Assembly: GCF_007680605.1 (NCBI RefSeq) | Contig: NZ_VEIO01000009.1 | Coordinates: forward strand, 1-64,000 | Length of the DNA: 64,000 nt | Direction of reading: 5' to 3' | Origin: Paenibacillus xylanexedens | GTDB lineage: Bacteria; Bacillota; Bacilli; Paenibacillales; Paenibacillaceae | Shown: positions 16,634 through 25,174 of the stretch, piece after piece | Layout: the number at the start of each line of letters is the position of its first letter | Position numbering within the stretch: position 1 is the first letter of the stretch | The notes under the pieces: generated by a model | Database searches by the model: none | What the model was told of the DNA's origin: nothing | Seen by the model: the letters and a program-made list of their open reading frames with translations, nothing else | Position numbers and translations under genes: made by a program

Positions 16634-17083
16634 TTACAGTGTGGTCACTTCCGTCAAACCGAAATACCACTCCAGAAAGGCATTGAAATCCGCCCATTGC
16701 GGCTTACTCTCTCCGTTCAGGAATCGTTCAATCGACTCGCCCAGTTCAACCAGCACAACCTCACCTGTCTGGCGATTATAGAAGAATCCCCCTTCCCCTT
16801 CAAAGCTGTCCAGCGGAATGTATGCCTCTGGTAATCCCAGTGTAAGTTGCGATATATGCATATCCTGTAGATATACGGTATTCTCGATCACCCAGCAGAT
16901 CTGGTACAGCTCCTGATGCCGACTGTAAAAGGTCGGTCCATCCTCGGCATGCAGGTAAAATTGTGCGAAATCCGAATTCAGATCAATGTCCAGCTTACGC
17001 AGCGCTTCCTCGTATTCAGCAGGCACGTCTTCATGCCACCAGCCTTTTACGCGGCAATGTTCAATTACTTTAGTGGATAACAT
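16634..17083 (-). CDS. SUKH/SMI1-KNR4-like protein
   Basis: The 149-residue soluble acidic protein has the general pattern of the SUKH superfamily: an N-terminal helix (PAEYEEALRKLDIDLNSDFAQFYLH), a middle strand region (YIPLDSFEGEGGFFYNRQTGEVVLVEL) and a C-terminal helix (WADFNAFLEWYFGL). SUKH proteins include immunity proteins against contact-dependent and other toxins, as well as proteins of unknown role. No toxin gene is adjacent, so a function is not assigned. The ATG at 17083 follows GGGAGGGCTCGCC. It is divergent from the hypothetical gene at 17284; the 200 bases between them hold no other supported gene. Confidence 0.6.
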   Translation of the reverse strand: MLSTKVIEHCRVKGWWHEDVPAEYEEALRKLDIDLNSDFAQFYLHAEDGPTFYSRHQELYQICWVIENTVYLQDMHISQLTLGLPEAYIPLDSFEGEGGFFYNRQTGEVVLVELGESIERFLNGESKPQWADFNAFLEWYFGLTEVTTL

Positions 17084-17283
17084 GGCGAGCCCTCCCGTTC
17101 ATGAAGCTATACCTCATGTATATGTCATTGATAATGTAGAATACCCTATACACTATATCCTCTGGAATCTCCAGGTTCAAGTCAACTGATGAGTTCGTAT
17201 ATTGATATTCCTTCCAGATTAAGGTGTAACTTTCTCCCGTAAACTTCGTCCAACTAGATGAATACAACTCCAAGGAGATGACT

Positions 17284-17886
17284 ATGAGAATAAGTTGCAG
17301 TCCCGGTTTTCCCGGCAGTATGATCGGTTCTATTGACCTGAGACCAACCAAGCATAACCAGCCCCCGTCCACAACAAGTCAAATTTCACAGTATGTTGAT
17401 GCTGAACTGATTTCTATTCCCTATGTGACCGATCCCGAATTTGGATCACACTTTGATACGATGAAGATTATGAAAGGTACATATCAGGAAGAGTTCCACG
17501 AGAGTTACGATGTTGAATTTACGATCGACGTGGATCAGAAAGGTTATATTACACAGTTTGAGCATACCTTCCCACTGGAACGTTACATCGATCTGATTCG
17601 AACCCAGTCGTACCGGGTCATTCAGACGAACTGGCGCGGCCAGTCCTTTCATGTGATGACCTACTGTTATATGGAAGAGGTTATTAACCCGAACAATGTG
17701 ATATTCCGATGTACGAATGCAGAGGATGTCTTCGTTGTAGCCGAGCTGGTTCGTTTTCGCGAAGGTAGCGACGTTGAGCTAAAGGGGCCTCCTTCTCTAC
17801 ACTTCCGTGCATTAATCTCGGCCAGGGACGACCTGTATCCCGTCGATTATATGTGTCAGCCGGATTTCGACTTGAATCTGGACTAA
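17284..17886 (+). CDS. Hypothetical protein (200 aa)
   Basis: I do not recognise this 200-residue protein. It is acidic and soluble-looking, without signal peptide or membrane segment. An N-terminal Pro/Ser-rich stretch (about 10-35) precedes a beta-rich body (VEFTIDVDQKGYITQFEHTF; SYRVIQTNWRGQSFHVM). The ATG at 17284 follows AAGGAGATGACT; the ATG at 17278 overlaps that ribosome binding site and is rejected. A hairpin with a T-run at 17910-17960 ends the transcript. It is divergent from the SUKH-like gene, so a two-gene pair is possible but unsupported by anything except position. Confidence 0.6.
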   Translation: MRISCSPGFPGSMIGSIDLRPTKHNQPPSTTSQISQYVDAELISIPYVTDPEFGSHFDTMKIMKGTYQEEFHESYDVEFTIDVDQKGYITQFEHTFPLERYIDLIRTQSYRVIQTNWRGQSFHVMTYCYMEEVINPNNVIFRCTNAEDVFVVAELVRFREGSDVELKGPPSLHFRALISARDDLYPVDYMCQPDFDLNLD

Positions 17887-17909
17887 ACGAATTGAAGTTG
17901 AGAGATATG

Positions 17910-17960
17910 AAAGAGGAGCATGCGTTATCCTGCATCTAAGGATAGCCTGTGTTCTTTTTT
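17910..17960 (+). terminator. Terminator of the 200-aa hypothetical gene
   Basis: A hairpin built on GTTATCC / GGATAGC with an imperfect outer stem (AAAGAGGAGCAT / GTGTTCTTT) is followed by TTTTTT. Confidence 0.65.
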
Positions 17961-18016
17961 AATCCTTTCATTCTGGATTCACCCTAAGCAAAATCAACGA
18001 AACAGACGATAACATA

Positions 18017-18046
18017 TATACATAAAGTTACTATACATAAAGTTAC
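18017..18046 (+). repeat. Perfect tandem 15-bp repeat upstream of the CAP/SLH gene
   Basis: TATACATAAAGTTAC is repeated twice without a gap (18017-18031, 18032-18046), 54 bases before the start codon. It may be a regulatory duplication or part of the promoter region. Confidence 0.6.
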
Positions 18047-18099
18047 ATTTGCGTATCCCTTTGGGTGTGCACTGAAGATGAGAGGAGTTTTAAAGGTTT

Positions 18100-20328
18100 A
18101 TGATGGGTACAAAAATGAAAATCAGCTCGCTGCTTGCACTGCCACTCGCTGGCCTGTTATTGCTTCTGGGCGGAACACAGACCGCTCACGCTGAACAGAT
18201 CGATAGCTTGCTTCCCGAGCGTAGTCAGCAAGAAATCGACCAAAAGTGGAATGAGTGGATGAGGGTTGATCAAACGCTCCCTATGTTTACCGAATCACCT
18301 TCTACCGTTTTCCCTTATTCTGCCGGCCTGCTCAATGAGAGATATCTGGAGCAGGGTTTGAATGCTGCCAACTTCTATCGATATATTGCCGGTATGTCCG
18401 GTGATCTTGTACTCGATCCAGCTTTAAATATGCAAGCTCAGCACGGAGCCGTTGTTGTCTCCACCGGAGGGCAACTTAGCCATTCCCCTGAACAACCGGC
18501 AGATATGCCGAAGGATTTTTTTGATAAAGGCTATACCTCTGCCTCCTCATCTAACCTGCATGTCACCAGCAATGGCAAATTCAATGTACTGGCCGGAAGC
18601 ATCATGGGCTACATGAATGATTCGGATGCGTCCAACATTGATCGGGTAGGCCATCGCCGCTGGATTTTAAGCCCGAAGCTACAACGAATCGGATTTGGTC
18701 TGGCTGCCCATCAAGAGGAAGAGCGAACTCGTTATTATAGTGCCATGCAGGTTTTTGACAAAAGCAGAACTCAGGTGACACCGTATAACTACAGCCTGTT
18801 TCCCAATCAAGGCGACTTTCCGATTGAAGCCTTCGGCGCCCTGCAGGCCTGGTCTGTTCAATTAAACAGGGACGTGTTCGCAAAACCCGAATTGGAAAAG
18901 GTTCAGGTTGAAATGATCCGAACCTCTGACCAGCGGAAATGGACATTCAACCAGCAAGAGAAGACGGAATTCCCTTCGGAATATTATAATGTAGACCCTT
19001 CAAACAAACGCTGGTTTGAACAAGCCTACTTCAATGTCGAGACAACCAACTTTGGCGATAACAGCGCAATTATTTTCCGTCCTGACGATATTCAGTTGTT
19101 TAAAAACGGTGATACCTTCCAAGTACATATCACAGGCCTGCAAAAGAAAGATGGCTCTCCTGCCGAAATCTCCTATACTACACGTTTCTTCCATATAGAC
19201 GGCAGGCAGGAACCCACGTTAACCCAGATTCGACCTGCAAAGTCCGATGTGATCTTGCGAGTTGGAGAAACCGCAGATATCCCTTTAGTCACGGCTATTC
19301 TTGGAGACGGTACTTCCTACACCCCCTATTCCAACCTGACCTATACGACATCATCGGATAAGATTGTGATTCGGAATGGTCGAATCGCTGGAACAAAGGT
19401 CGGGAAAGCCGAGCTGCATATCCGTTTTGGAGGGAAAGAAACGGTCGTCTCGGTTACGGTAAAGAAAATGCCTAACTATACAGACATTCAGAATCATTGG
19501 GCCAAGAATGATATCCTGTGGGCTATTCAGCAAAATATGGTTAGCGGGGATAATGACATGTTCAGACCTAATGATCAAGTGAGCGAAGCCGAATTTCTCT
19601 CCATGCTGTTTAATATGTATGCCAACACTAAATACCTGAAGAATATGGAGACGGCTCAGGATAAAGGTACGCTTTGGAGTGACCGATACTATACGTATGC
19701 AGCAAGGTTTAATCTGCCACTGGAAGCCAGCATTCAAAATCCCAAGCTGCGCAAACATGCGCTGAATCGGACAGAGGTTGCTGTAATTATCGCCAGCCTT
19801 GGGGGTAGAAACTATGTTAGAGAAGAGGACAATATTCAGTATTTGCTGAATATGGGATACTCCTCTGGCAAAACATCAGCCACTGTCGAAGGTTATGCCG
19901 GCAAGGAATTATTTACTCGAGCAGAGGCTGTTGTATTTCTGAGGAATCTAAAGGGCAAAGGATTCGAGCCTTGGGGCAGACCTGAACAAGTTACCGAAAC
20001 GGGTGACAATGAGAAGCAAGGAAACCTCCCGGATGGTACGGTTCAGGCCGAATATACGGTGGATCACACCTTGACTTTACGAGGTACATTTAAGGCCTAT
20101 GCCGGTCACACCATTCCGATTGATATCAACGGGCCTTCCCCGGAAGTATTGCCTATTCAGACCGAAAACGTAACACTGGCTGCAGACGGAAGCTTCAAAC
20201 TGACGGTCAAGGTAAATGAACAAAACACCAAGCACCTCAACCTTTACTTGAATGTAAAAGAGGATTACACGTACTGGATTCGCGTAGAGGAAGGAAAAAT
20301 GGCCGTTAACGAATATACAGAGGGTTAA
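18100..20328 (+). CDS. Secreted CAP-domain protein with SLH-like repeats
   Basis: The 742-residue secreted protein has a signal peptide (cleavage after AHA, residue 31) and a CAP/SCP-like domain (about 80-245) with LSHSP (H128) and VGHRRWIL (H185), as in bacterial YkwD-type proteins. A beta-rich region (250-370), a Big-like domain (about 375-455), an SLH-like segment starting YTDIQNHWAKNDI (about 463), further degenerate SLH units to about 630, and a C-terminal beta module (about 655-740) complete it. SLH domains bind pyruvylated secondary cell-wall polymer, so it probably sits on the cell surface. The role of CAP domains in bacteria is unsettled. The start region has several ATG codons (18100, 18103, 18115). 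A paralogue follows at 20601. Confidence 0.85.
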   Translation: MMGTKMKISSLLALPLAGLLLLLGGTQTAHAEQIDSLLPERSQQEIDQKWNEWMRVDQTLPMFTESPSTVFPYSAGLLNERYLEQGLNAANFYRYIAGMSGDLVLDPALNMQAQHGAVVVSTGGQLSHSPEQPADMPKDFFDKGYTSASSSNLHVTSNGKFNVLAGSIMGYMNDSDASNIDRVGHRRWILSPKLQRIGFGLAAHQEEERTRYYSAMQVFDKSRTQVTPYNYSLFPNQGDFPIEAFGALQAWSVQLNRDVFAKPELEKVQVEMIRTSDQRKWTFNQQEKTEFPSEYYNVDPSNKRWFEQAYFNVETTNFGDNSAIIFRPDDIQLFKNGDTFQVHITGLQKKDGSPAEISYTTRFFHIDGRQEPTLTQIRPAKSDVILRVGETADIPLVTAILGDGTSYTPYSNLTYTTSSDKIVIRNGRIAGTKVGKAELHIRFGGKETVVSVTVKKMPNYTDIQNHWAKNDILWAIQQNMVSGDNDMFRPNDQVSEAEFLSMLFNMYANTKYLKNMETAQDKGTLWSDRYYTYAARFNLPLEASIQNPKLRKHALNRTEVAVIIASLGGRNYVREEDNIQYLLNMGYSSGKTSATVEGYAGKELFTRAEAVVFLRNLKGKGFEPWGRPEQVTETGDNEKQGNLPDGTVQAEYTVDHTLTLRGTFKAYAGHTIPIDINGPSPEVLPIQTENVTLAADGSFKLTVKVNEQNTKHLNLYLNVKEDYTYWIRVEEGKMAVNEYTEG

Positions 20329-20374
20329 GAACATGGAGCTGGAGGCATCGATCGCCCCCGGTTTAACCTAAATC

Positions 20375-20441
20375 GCACTTCCCGAACAAGCAGGCATGGG
20401 GGATCGTTTTCCACCTTGCACGTTCGGGAGGTGCTTTTTTT
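20375..20441 (+). terminator. Terminator between the CAP paralogues
   Basis: GCACTTCCCGAAC (20375-20387) pairs with GTTCGGGAGGTGC (20422-20434), followed by seven T. The paralogues are therefore separate transcripts. Confidence 0.85.
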
Positions 20442-20600
20442 ATGGAATCAGCAAGAATTAATTTACTTTTACGCAGAACTTCATCGTCTGGTACAAAAGG
20501 TTCATTTTATTAAAATCAACTAACTAATACATCCTCTACTGTCGATAAAATGCATTGAAAGTATATTATTTACATTTTACAAGTTGAAGGAGATTAGAAG

Positions 20601-22052
20601 ATGTTTATTCGGAAAAAGGTTATTCACACACTGCTTACGCTTCCTCTGGCTGGTCTGATGTTCGTACTACTCGGTGCACAGCAGACCTTGGCAGCCCCTG
20701 TCGACAGCTTGTTGCCTGAGCGAAGTCAGCAAGAAATTAATCAAAAATGGACGCAATGGATGTCGAACAGGGATCAACCCGCTACATATACCCAAACCCC
20801 TTCCACCACAGCACCTTATGTTGCTGGCGTATTAAGTGAATCTTCTCTGCAGCAGGCATTAAATGCGGCCAACTTCTATCGTTACCTTTCGGGACTGGAA
20901 GGCGATCTTGTGCTGGATGCTTCGCTTAACGTTCAGGCTCAACACGGTGCAGTTCTTGTCTCTACCGGTCCTCTAAGCCATTTTCCGGCTAGGCCTGCCG
21001 ATATGCCAAAGGATTTTTTTGATCTAGGTGCTAAATCAGCTTCCAGTTCCAACTTGTATGCTTCCTATGGCGCTACCGGCAATCTGGCGGTTAATAGTGT
21101 GGAAGCATATATGGACGACTCTGACTCAAGTAACATTGGCGCACTAGGTCACCGTCGCTGGATTCTGAGTCCGCAGTTGAAAAAGGTCGGCTTCGGAATC
21201 GCATCCCGGGACAACAAAAATTATGCAAGTCATTTTAGCACCATGCAGGTGATGGATACCAGTCGGGCAGGGAAGCTGCGCTACAATTACAATTTGTATC
21301 CAAATAAAGGCGCGTTTCCGATTGAAGCTTTCAATGTGTCGCAGGCCTGGTCTGCGCAGTTGAACCCGGATGTCTTTGCAAAACCTTCAAATTCGGAGGT
21401 TCAGGTAGAACTTACACGAACGTCGGATCAGAAAACCTGGAATTTCGGTGCCAAAACACCTGCCAGCAGTGATCCTTCCAAAGCGTTTTTCAACGTCAAT
21501 GCCGATGGATATGGGTATAGCTATGCTGTCATTTTCCGTCCGGATAACGTAAAAGCATTGAAGGATGGAGATATGTTTACCGTTCGAATTACCGGATTGA
21601 AGAAAAAAGACGGTTCCAACGCGGACATCGTTTATCAAACTCAATTTTTCACGATTAGCCCCTCCGCAGAAGAACCCGTGACCGATCCACAGAATCCTGG
21701 AACGCAGCCCCAAGATCCCGGCACACAGCCTCAGGAACCGGATACCGGCAATGAGGTCGTTCTTGATGACCGTCATGTACAATTCGAATATACAGCGGAG
21801 CGCACCTTGAACGTACGAGGAACACTTACAGCATATGCGGGTCAAACGTTCTCCTTTCGGATTCATGGCCCGTCACCAGAAGAAAAACATATTCGTACGG
21901 AAACCGTCACAGTCGGTGCAGATGGCCGTTTCAATCTAACGGTTCGCAATCTTAGCGTGTCCGACCTGAACATCTATCTGCAGGTGAGCCCCTATTTTAT
22001 GTATCTGATTCCTGCGGCCAGCAACTCCGATGTTACCTATTACTTTGAGTAG
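20601..22052 (+). CDS. Secreted CAP-domain protein, paralogue without SLH repeats
   Basis: The 483-residue protein is a clear paralogue of the preceding gene. Both mature proteins begin SLLPERSQQEI and share the CAP domain (LSHFP; LGHRRWIL) and a C-terminal beta module of about 85 residues (here VQFEYTAERTLNVRGTLTAYAG). The Big and SLH regions of the neighbour are replaced by a Pro/Gln/Thr linker with a repeated NPGTQPQDPGTQPQ pattern (about 355-380). It has a signal peptide (cleavage near QTLAAP) and should be released or wall-associated rather than SLH-anchored. The ATG follows AAGGAGATTAGAAG. A terminator at 22082-22111 follows. Confidence 0.83.
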   Translation: MFIRKKVIHTLLTLPLAGLMFVLLGAQQTLAAPVDSLLPERSQQEINQKWTQWMSNRDQPATYTQTPSTTAPYVAGVLSESSLQQALNAANFYRYLSGLEGDLVLDASLNVQAQHGAVLVSTGPLSHFPARPADMPKDFFDLGAKSASSSNLYASYGATGNLAVNSVEAYMDDSDSSNIGALGHRRWILSPQLKKVGFGIASRDNKNYASHFSTMQVMDTSRAGKLRYNYNLYPNKGAFPIEAFNVSQAWSAQLNPDVFAKPSNSEVQVELTRTSDQKTWNFGAKTPASSDPSKAFFNVNADGYGYSYAVIFRPDNVKALKDGDMFTVRITGLKKKDGSNADIVYQTQFFTISPSAEEPVTDPQNPGTQPQDPGTQPQEPDTGNEVVLDDRHVQFEYTAERTLNVRGTLTAYAGQTFSFRIHGPSPEEKHIRTETVTVGADGRFNLTVRNLSVSDLNIYLQVSPYFMYLIPAASNSDVTYYFE

Positions 22053-22081
22053 AAACAGTTGGGGAAAGAGCAGGCATCCAA

Positions 22082-22111
22082 AAAATCCGGATGAATCATC
22101 ATCCGGATTTT
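22082..22111. terminator. Bidirectional terminator after the second CAP gene
   Basis: AAAATCCGGATGA pairs perfectly with TCATCCGGATTTT around a 4-base loop, between the convergent genes ending at 22052 and 22163. Confidence 0.85.
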
Positions 22112-22162
22112 GTATACATTGGTTTAGCCAGTAACGAAGTAGCATCCTATTATAAGCACATT

Positions 22163-22708
22163 CTACTTTTCAGTACCATGGCAGTACACATCACTAAATT
22201 CATCTGTATATAAAACCTCTATGCATCCTGACCAATTGAGAATCGTACCGATAAAATCAGGTATATCCAGCCCCTCCATGTCATACGTCTCTTCTGTATT
22301 CACCGTACCGGCCGCATCTTCAATCAGTGTCACTTTAAAACCCTCATGTTCAGCAGTGATCGCCGTAAAAAGACAACAATACTCCATGTTAAAGCCAACA
22401 ATGAATACATGCTCAACCTGCTGATCGCTTAGCCATTTTTTCAATTCAATATTACTGAAAGCACTCGGTTTGTTCTTTTCCAGAACAAGATGTTGCTTCG
22501 TATCCACAACAATTTCCAGATGATTTGCTTTCCCGCGGTAGAGTGAGGACTCTTCATGTTGCTCATCAATATGTTTAGTAAACACCATGGGCCAATTCAT
22601 CTTCTCGAAGGTCGCAATGACCGATTCGATCTTTGACACGGTTGCCGATACATCTCGTTGCATGGTAAGTCCTCGCTGGACATCAAGAACAATTAGACCT
22701 TTATTCAT
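22163..22708 (-). CDS. Isochorismatase-family cysteine hydrolase
   Basis: The 181-residue protein belongs to the isochorismatase-like hydrolases. The catalytic triad can be placed on D9 in LIVLDVQRG, the lysine in LEKNKPSAF and the cysteine in EYCCLFTAI, where the family has a nucleophilic cysteine after a cis-peptide. Members hydrolyse amide bonds of small molecules such as nicotinamide, ureidoacrylate or N-carbamoyl compounds; the substrate is unknown. Its ATG overlaps the stop of the upstream gene as ATGA, so the two are translationally coupled. Confidence 0.82.
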   Translation of the reverse strand: MNKGLIVLDVQRGLTMQRDVSATVSKIESVIATFEKMNWPMVFTKHIDEQHEESSLYRGKANHLEIVVDTKQHLVLEKNKPSAFSNIELKKWLSDQQVEHVFIVGFNMEYCCLFTAITAEHEGFKVTLIEDAAGTVNTEETYDMEGLDIPDFIGTILNWSGCIEVLYTDEFSDVYCHGTEK

Positions 22709-23076
22709 CTCTGATTCCTCTCCACGTTCTCCTTCATTCTAAATTCAACAATCTCGCGTATCAAGTTCTCTGGCAATGGCTCATCAAGTGGAAACTGGAC
22801 GGAACCCTTCGCGCCCTTAAACCTGGAGAGCTGTTCCTTGAACGCCAGAATACCGCTGGGTGCAGGATAAAAGCCAATATGTTTCGTGTATGCCGCAAAA
22901 TGAACCAGATTCCCATGCTGCGCATATGTAGGCATTTTGTAACTGATCTTTTCTTCAGCGAGCGGAGCCGCTTCCTGAATGATCTGCCGCAACCTCTGTA
23001 ATTTTAGTTGCACATCTGCTGGAAATGAAGCGATATATTCATCCACCAGCTCCGAGTGTTGTCCGTTTTGATTCAT
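22705..23076 (-). CDS. DUF1801/YdhG-like protein
   Basis: This 123-residue protein has the DUF1801 pattern: VDEYIASFPADVQLKLQRLR at the N-terminus, ISYKMPTYAQHGNLVHFAAY in the middle and KGSVQFPLDEPLPENLIREI near the end. The Bacillus homologue YdhG (Fra) has been described as a frataxin-like iron chaperone; whether that holds here is an inference. GGAGGATCGCAAA lies inside the longer frame, so the ATG at 23076 rather than 23094 is the start. It is first in a two-gene unit with the isochorismatase-like gene (4-base overlap). Confidence 0.8.
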   Translation of the reverse strand: MNQNGQHSELVDEYIASFPADVQLKLQRLRQIIQEAAPLAEEKISYKMPTYAQHGNLVHFAAYTKHIGFYPAPSGILAFKEQLSRFKGAKGSVQFPLDEPLPENLIREIVEFRMKENVERNQR

Positions 23077-23193
23077 TTTGCGATCCTCCTCCATATCTGT
23101 TTAAGAGTGATTTGCAACGAGTACTATTGGCTCTATTGTACGTTATAAGCATGATCGAACAACAACTGTTTTTCTCCGGGAGAACGCATCTAC

Positions 23194-23250
23194 TTGATTT
23201 TAGAGATAGATAACCCTACAATATGTTTAAATGTTCGAACATTTAAACAT
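23194..23250 (+). promoter_or_regulatory. SigA promoter with perfect 28-bp palindromic operator
   Basis: TTGATT (23194-23199) and TACAAT (23217-23222) are exactly 17 bases apart. Starting at the next base, 23223-23250 is a perfect palindrome with half-sites ATGTTTAAATGTTC and GAACATTTAAACAT. It would cover the transcription start, as expected for a repressor operator. The repressor gene is not adjacent. Confidence 0.75.
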
Positions 23251-23269
23251 TTAATGGAGGGTTAACTTT

Positions 23270-24352
23270 ATGACTACCACATATCGGAAAATTCTTATCG
23301 CCGGCGGTTACGGCGCAGTTGGTGCACAAATTGCCCGCATCTTGCATGACAGACATATTGATCTAGAACTGTTACTCGGAGGCCGTTCTTCTGACAAAAC
23401 ACCTCCGTTTGTTTCAAACCGTGTTCGCACTGTCATTGTGGATACAGCTGCACCCGATCCTCTAATCCACGTCCAAGATGACGTATTCCTAATCATCAAT
23501 GCCGTAAATGATTTACAGGATTCATTGCTCGTATCTGCCATTCGGCGAGGCATCCCGTTCATTGACGTCACTCGCTGGACAGAGGTATTTCATCAGGCGC
23601 ATCACACGGCAAAACAAGAAGAGCTCCGCTCCCCTGTTATTTTATCTTCCGGCTGGATGGGCGGGACAGCTTCCTTGTTTGCGATGATGCTCGCAGAGAA
23701 TCTAAATCATGTGGAGATGAACATCAGTGCCCTGTATTCACTCCGGGACAAAGCAGGACCTGATTCCGTTACTTTTATGGACCGGATGAGCATTCCCTTT
23801 CAGATCACTGAATTGAATACTCAGCGCGATGTCTATCCAATGACTGATCCGCTTCCTGTCACTTTTCCCGGAGGATATCACACGCAATGTTACAGGCTCG
23901 ATACACCGGATCACGTTACGCTTCCCCGGCAGAGCCACATCAATACTTCCAGCTTCCGTATTGCCTTTGATCATAAGTTGTCTACCTACGCACTTGCAGG
24001 CCTAGTCAAAACTGGTATTTGGAATATGATTAGTGGCGAACGGTTTACGCCCCTCAGACGCAAGTTGCTCTACAACCCGGGGAATGGTGGCGCCCATCAT
24101 CTCGTCATCGAACTGAAAGGTATCGATCACTCGGGTAAACAGGTGAAGCGTAGATTAACCGTCTCCGATCCCCAGGGACAGTCCCATCTCACAGCACTCG
24201 GTGCTTCTATTCAGGCGGATAAGCTGCTTCGCTTGCCTGCTGACCAGCCGATGGCTGCAGGAATTTATTATCCTGAGCATTGGCTGGATCACCATACGAA
24301 TCGGGATGCCGCTGTACAATTTTACACAGAACACGGTGTTCAACTCGGTTAA
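23270..24352 (+). CDS. Saccharopine-dehydrogenase-like NAD(P)-binding protein
   Basis: The 360-residue protein begins with a Rossmann dinucleotide-binding motif (ILIAGGYGAVGAQIA, residues 8-22) and GGRSSDK after the second strand. The DVFLIINAVNDLQDSLLVSAIRRGIPFIDVT segment matches the saccharopine dehydrogenase / trans-acting enoyl reductase type. The substrate is unknown. Other members work in lysine, carboxynorspermidine or lipid metabolism. The ATG follows GGAGGGTTAACTTT. The gene is alone on its transcript and sits behind a strong palindromic operator (23223-23250), which suggests induction by a specific compound. It ends one base before the convergent metallopeptidase gene, with no terminator between them. 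Confidence 0.75.
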   Translation: MTTTYRKILIAGGYGAVGAQIARILHDRHIDLELLLGGRSSDKTPPFVSNRVRTVIVDTAAPDPLIHVQDDVFLIINAVNDLQDSLLVSAIRRGIPFIDVTRWTEVFHQAHHTAKQEELRSPVILSSGWMGGTASLFAMMLAENLNHVEMNISALYSLRDKAGPDSVTFMDRMSIPFQITELNTQRDVYPMTDPLPVTFPGGYHTQCYRLDTPDHVTLPRQSHINTSSFRIAFDHKLSTYALAGLVKTGIWNMISGERFTPLRRKLLYNPGNGGAHHLVIELKGIDHSGKQVKRRLTVSDPQGQSHLTALGASIQADKLLRLPADQPMAAGIYYPEHWLDHHTNRDAAVQFYTEHGVQLG

Positions 24353-24353
24353 T

Positions 24354-25016
24354 CTACAGCGTCATGGCTCGGCCATTACGCATGAGATAATCTTCTTTTT
24401 CCTTGTAATCCGGCATAATACTACCTACTCTCCGCCAGAACGAACGGTCATGATTCATATGATGAATATGGCACAGCTCATGGATAATGACATAATCAAT
24501 AACTTCTGGCGGTGCCATGGCAAGGCGGTAATTAAACGTCAGCTTTTTGTCCCAGCTGCAGCTCCCCCATTTCGTGGGAGAGTCTACGATGTCGATAGAC
24601 TTCGGCTTCACCTTCAGTTCCTGCTGATAACGTGTAATTCGCTGCCCAATCATGCGCTTGCATTCGGCAAAATAAAACTTTTTCAGGTTCGCACGAAGCT
24701 CCTCTTCCGTAAATCCCTCTACCGGGATTAAGTCATGCAGGGCATGAGCCTGGCCAAAAAGCAGCAATGCACCCTTGCCCTCTTTCTCGTAATCCTTGGC
24801 TTGGGGACCGTCCAGCACCTGCTGCATGCGGGTGGATTTTTGTATAATCTCGGCGCCATGCTGCAGGACCAGCTGACGAATCACCTCCTCATTTGTGCCG
24901 TTCGGTGCCTTGATGGTGACCATGTAGGGCAGATCCATCGTGATGGAGGCTTTTTTTCGTTTGCCTAGTTCGATATGACAAGTAATCTTGTGTCCCTGAA
25001 TCTCTATGTTAATCAT
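24354..25016 (-). CDS. YgjP-like M48-type metallopeptidase (DUF45)
   Basis: The 220-residue cytoplasmic protein has the zinc-binding motif HELCH (in DYVIIHELCHIHHMNHDRSFW) and the preceding TKWGSCSWDKKLTFNYRLAMAPP block that identifies the YgjP/DUF45 family. The N-terminal half is beta-rich. The family contains predicted zinc peptidases related to SprT and to wss-like domains associated with restriction systems, but the role of stand-alone copies is unknown. The ATG follows GGAGTACAACGA. Confidence 0.85.
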   Translation of the reverse strand: MINIEIQGHKITCHIELGKRKKASITMDLPYMVTIKAPNGTNEEVIRQLVLQHGAEIIQKSTRMQQVLDGPQAKDYEKEGKGALLLFGQAHALHDLIPVEGFTEEELRANLKKFYFAECKRMIGQRITRYQQELKVKPKSIDIVDSPTKWGSCSWDKKLTFNYRLAMAPPEVIDYVIIHELCHIHHMNHDRSFWRRVGSIMPDYKEKEDYLMRNGRAMTL

Positions 25017-25174
25017 TCGTTGTACTCCATTTCACAAATTAATCTATGTATCGATTATATCATTCAGATGACTAACATCCGAATCATCTCGATTGAATTT
25101 TTATACATTTTTATGTATTATTATTTGATCTGATTGTTATATTGCCTGTACCCCATGTTAGGAGGATAAGCCAC

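Noticed and set aside
17070..17372. 100-residue open frame on the minus strand
   Set aside because: It overlaps both flanking genes, which have clear ribosome binding sites, and has none itself.
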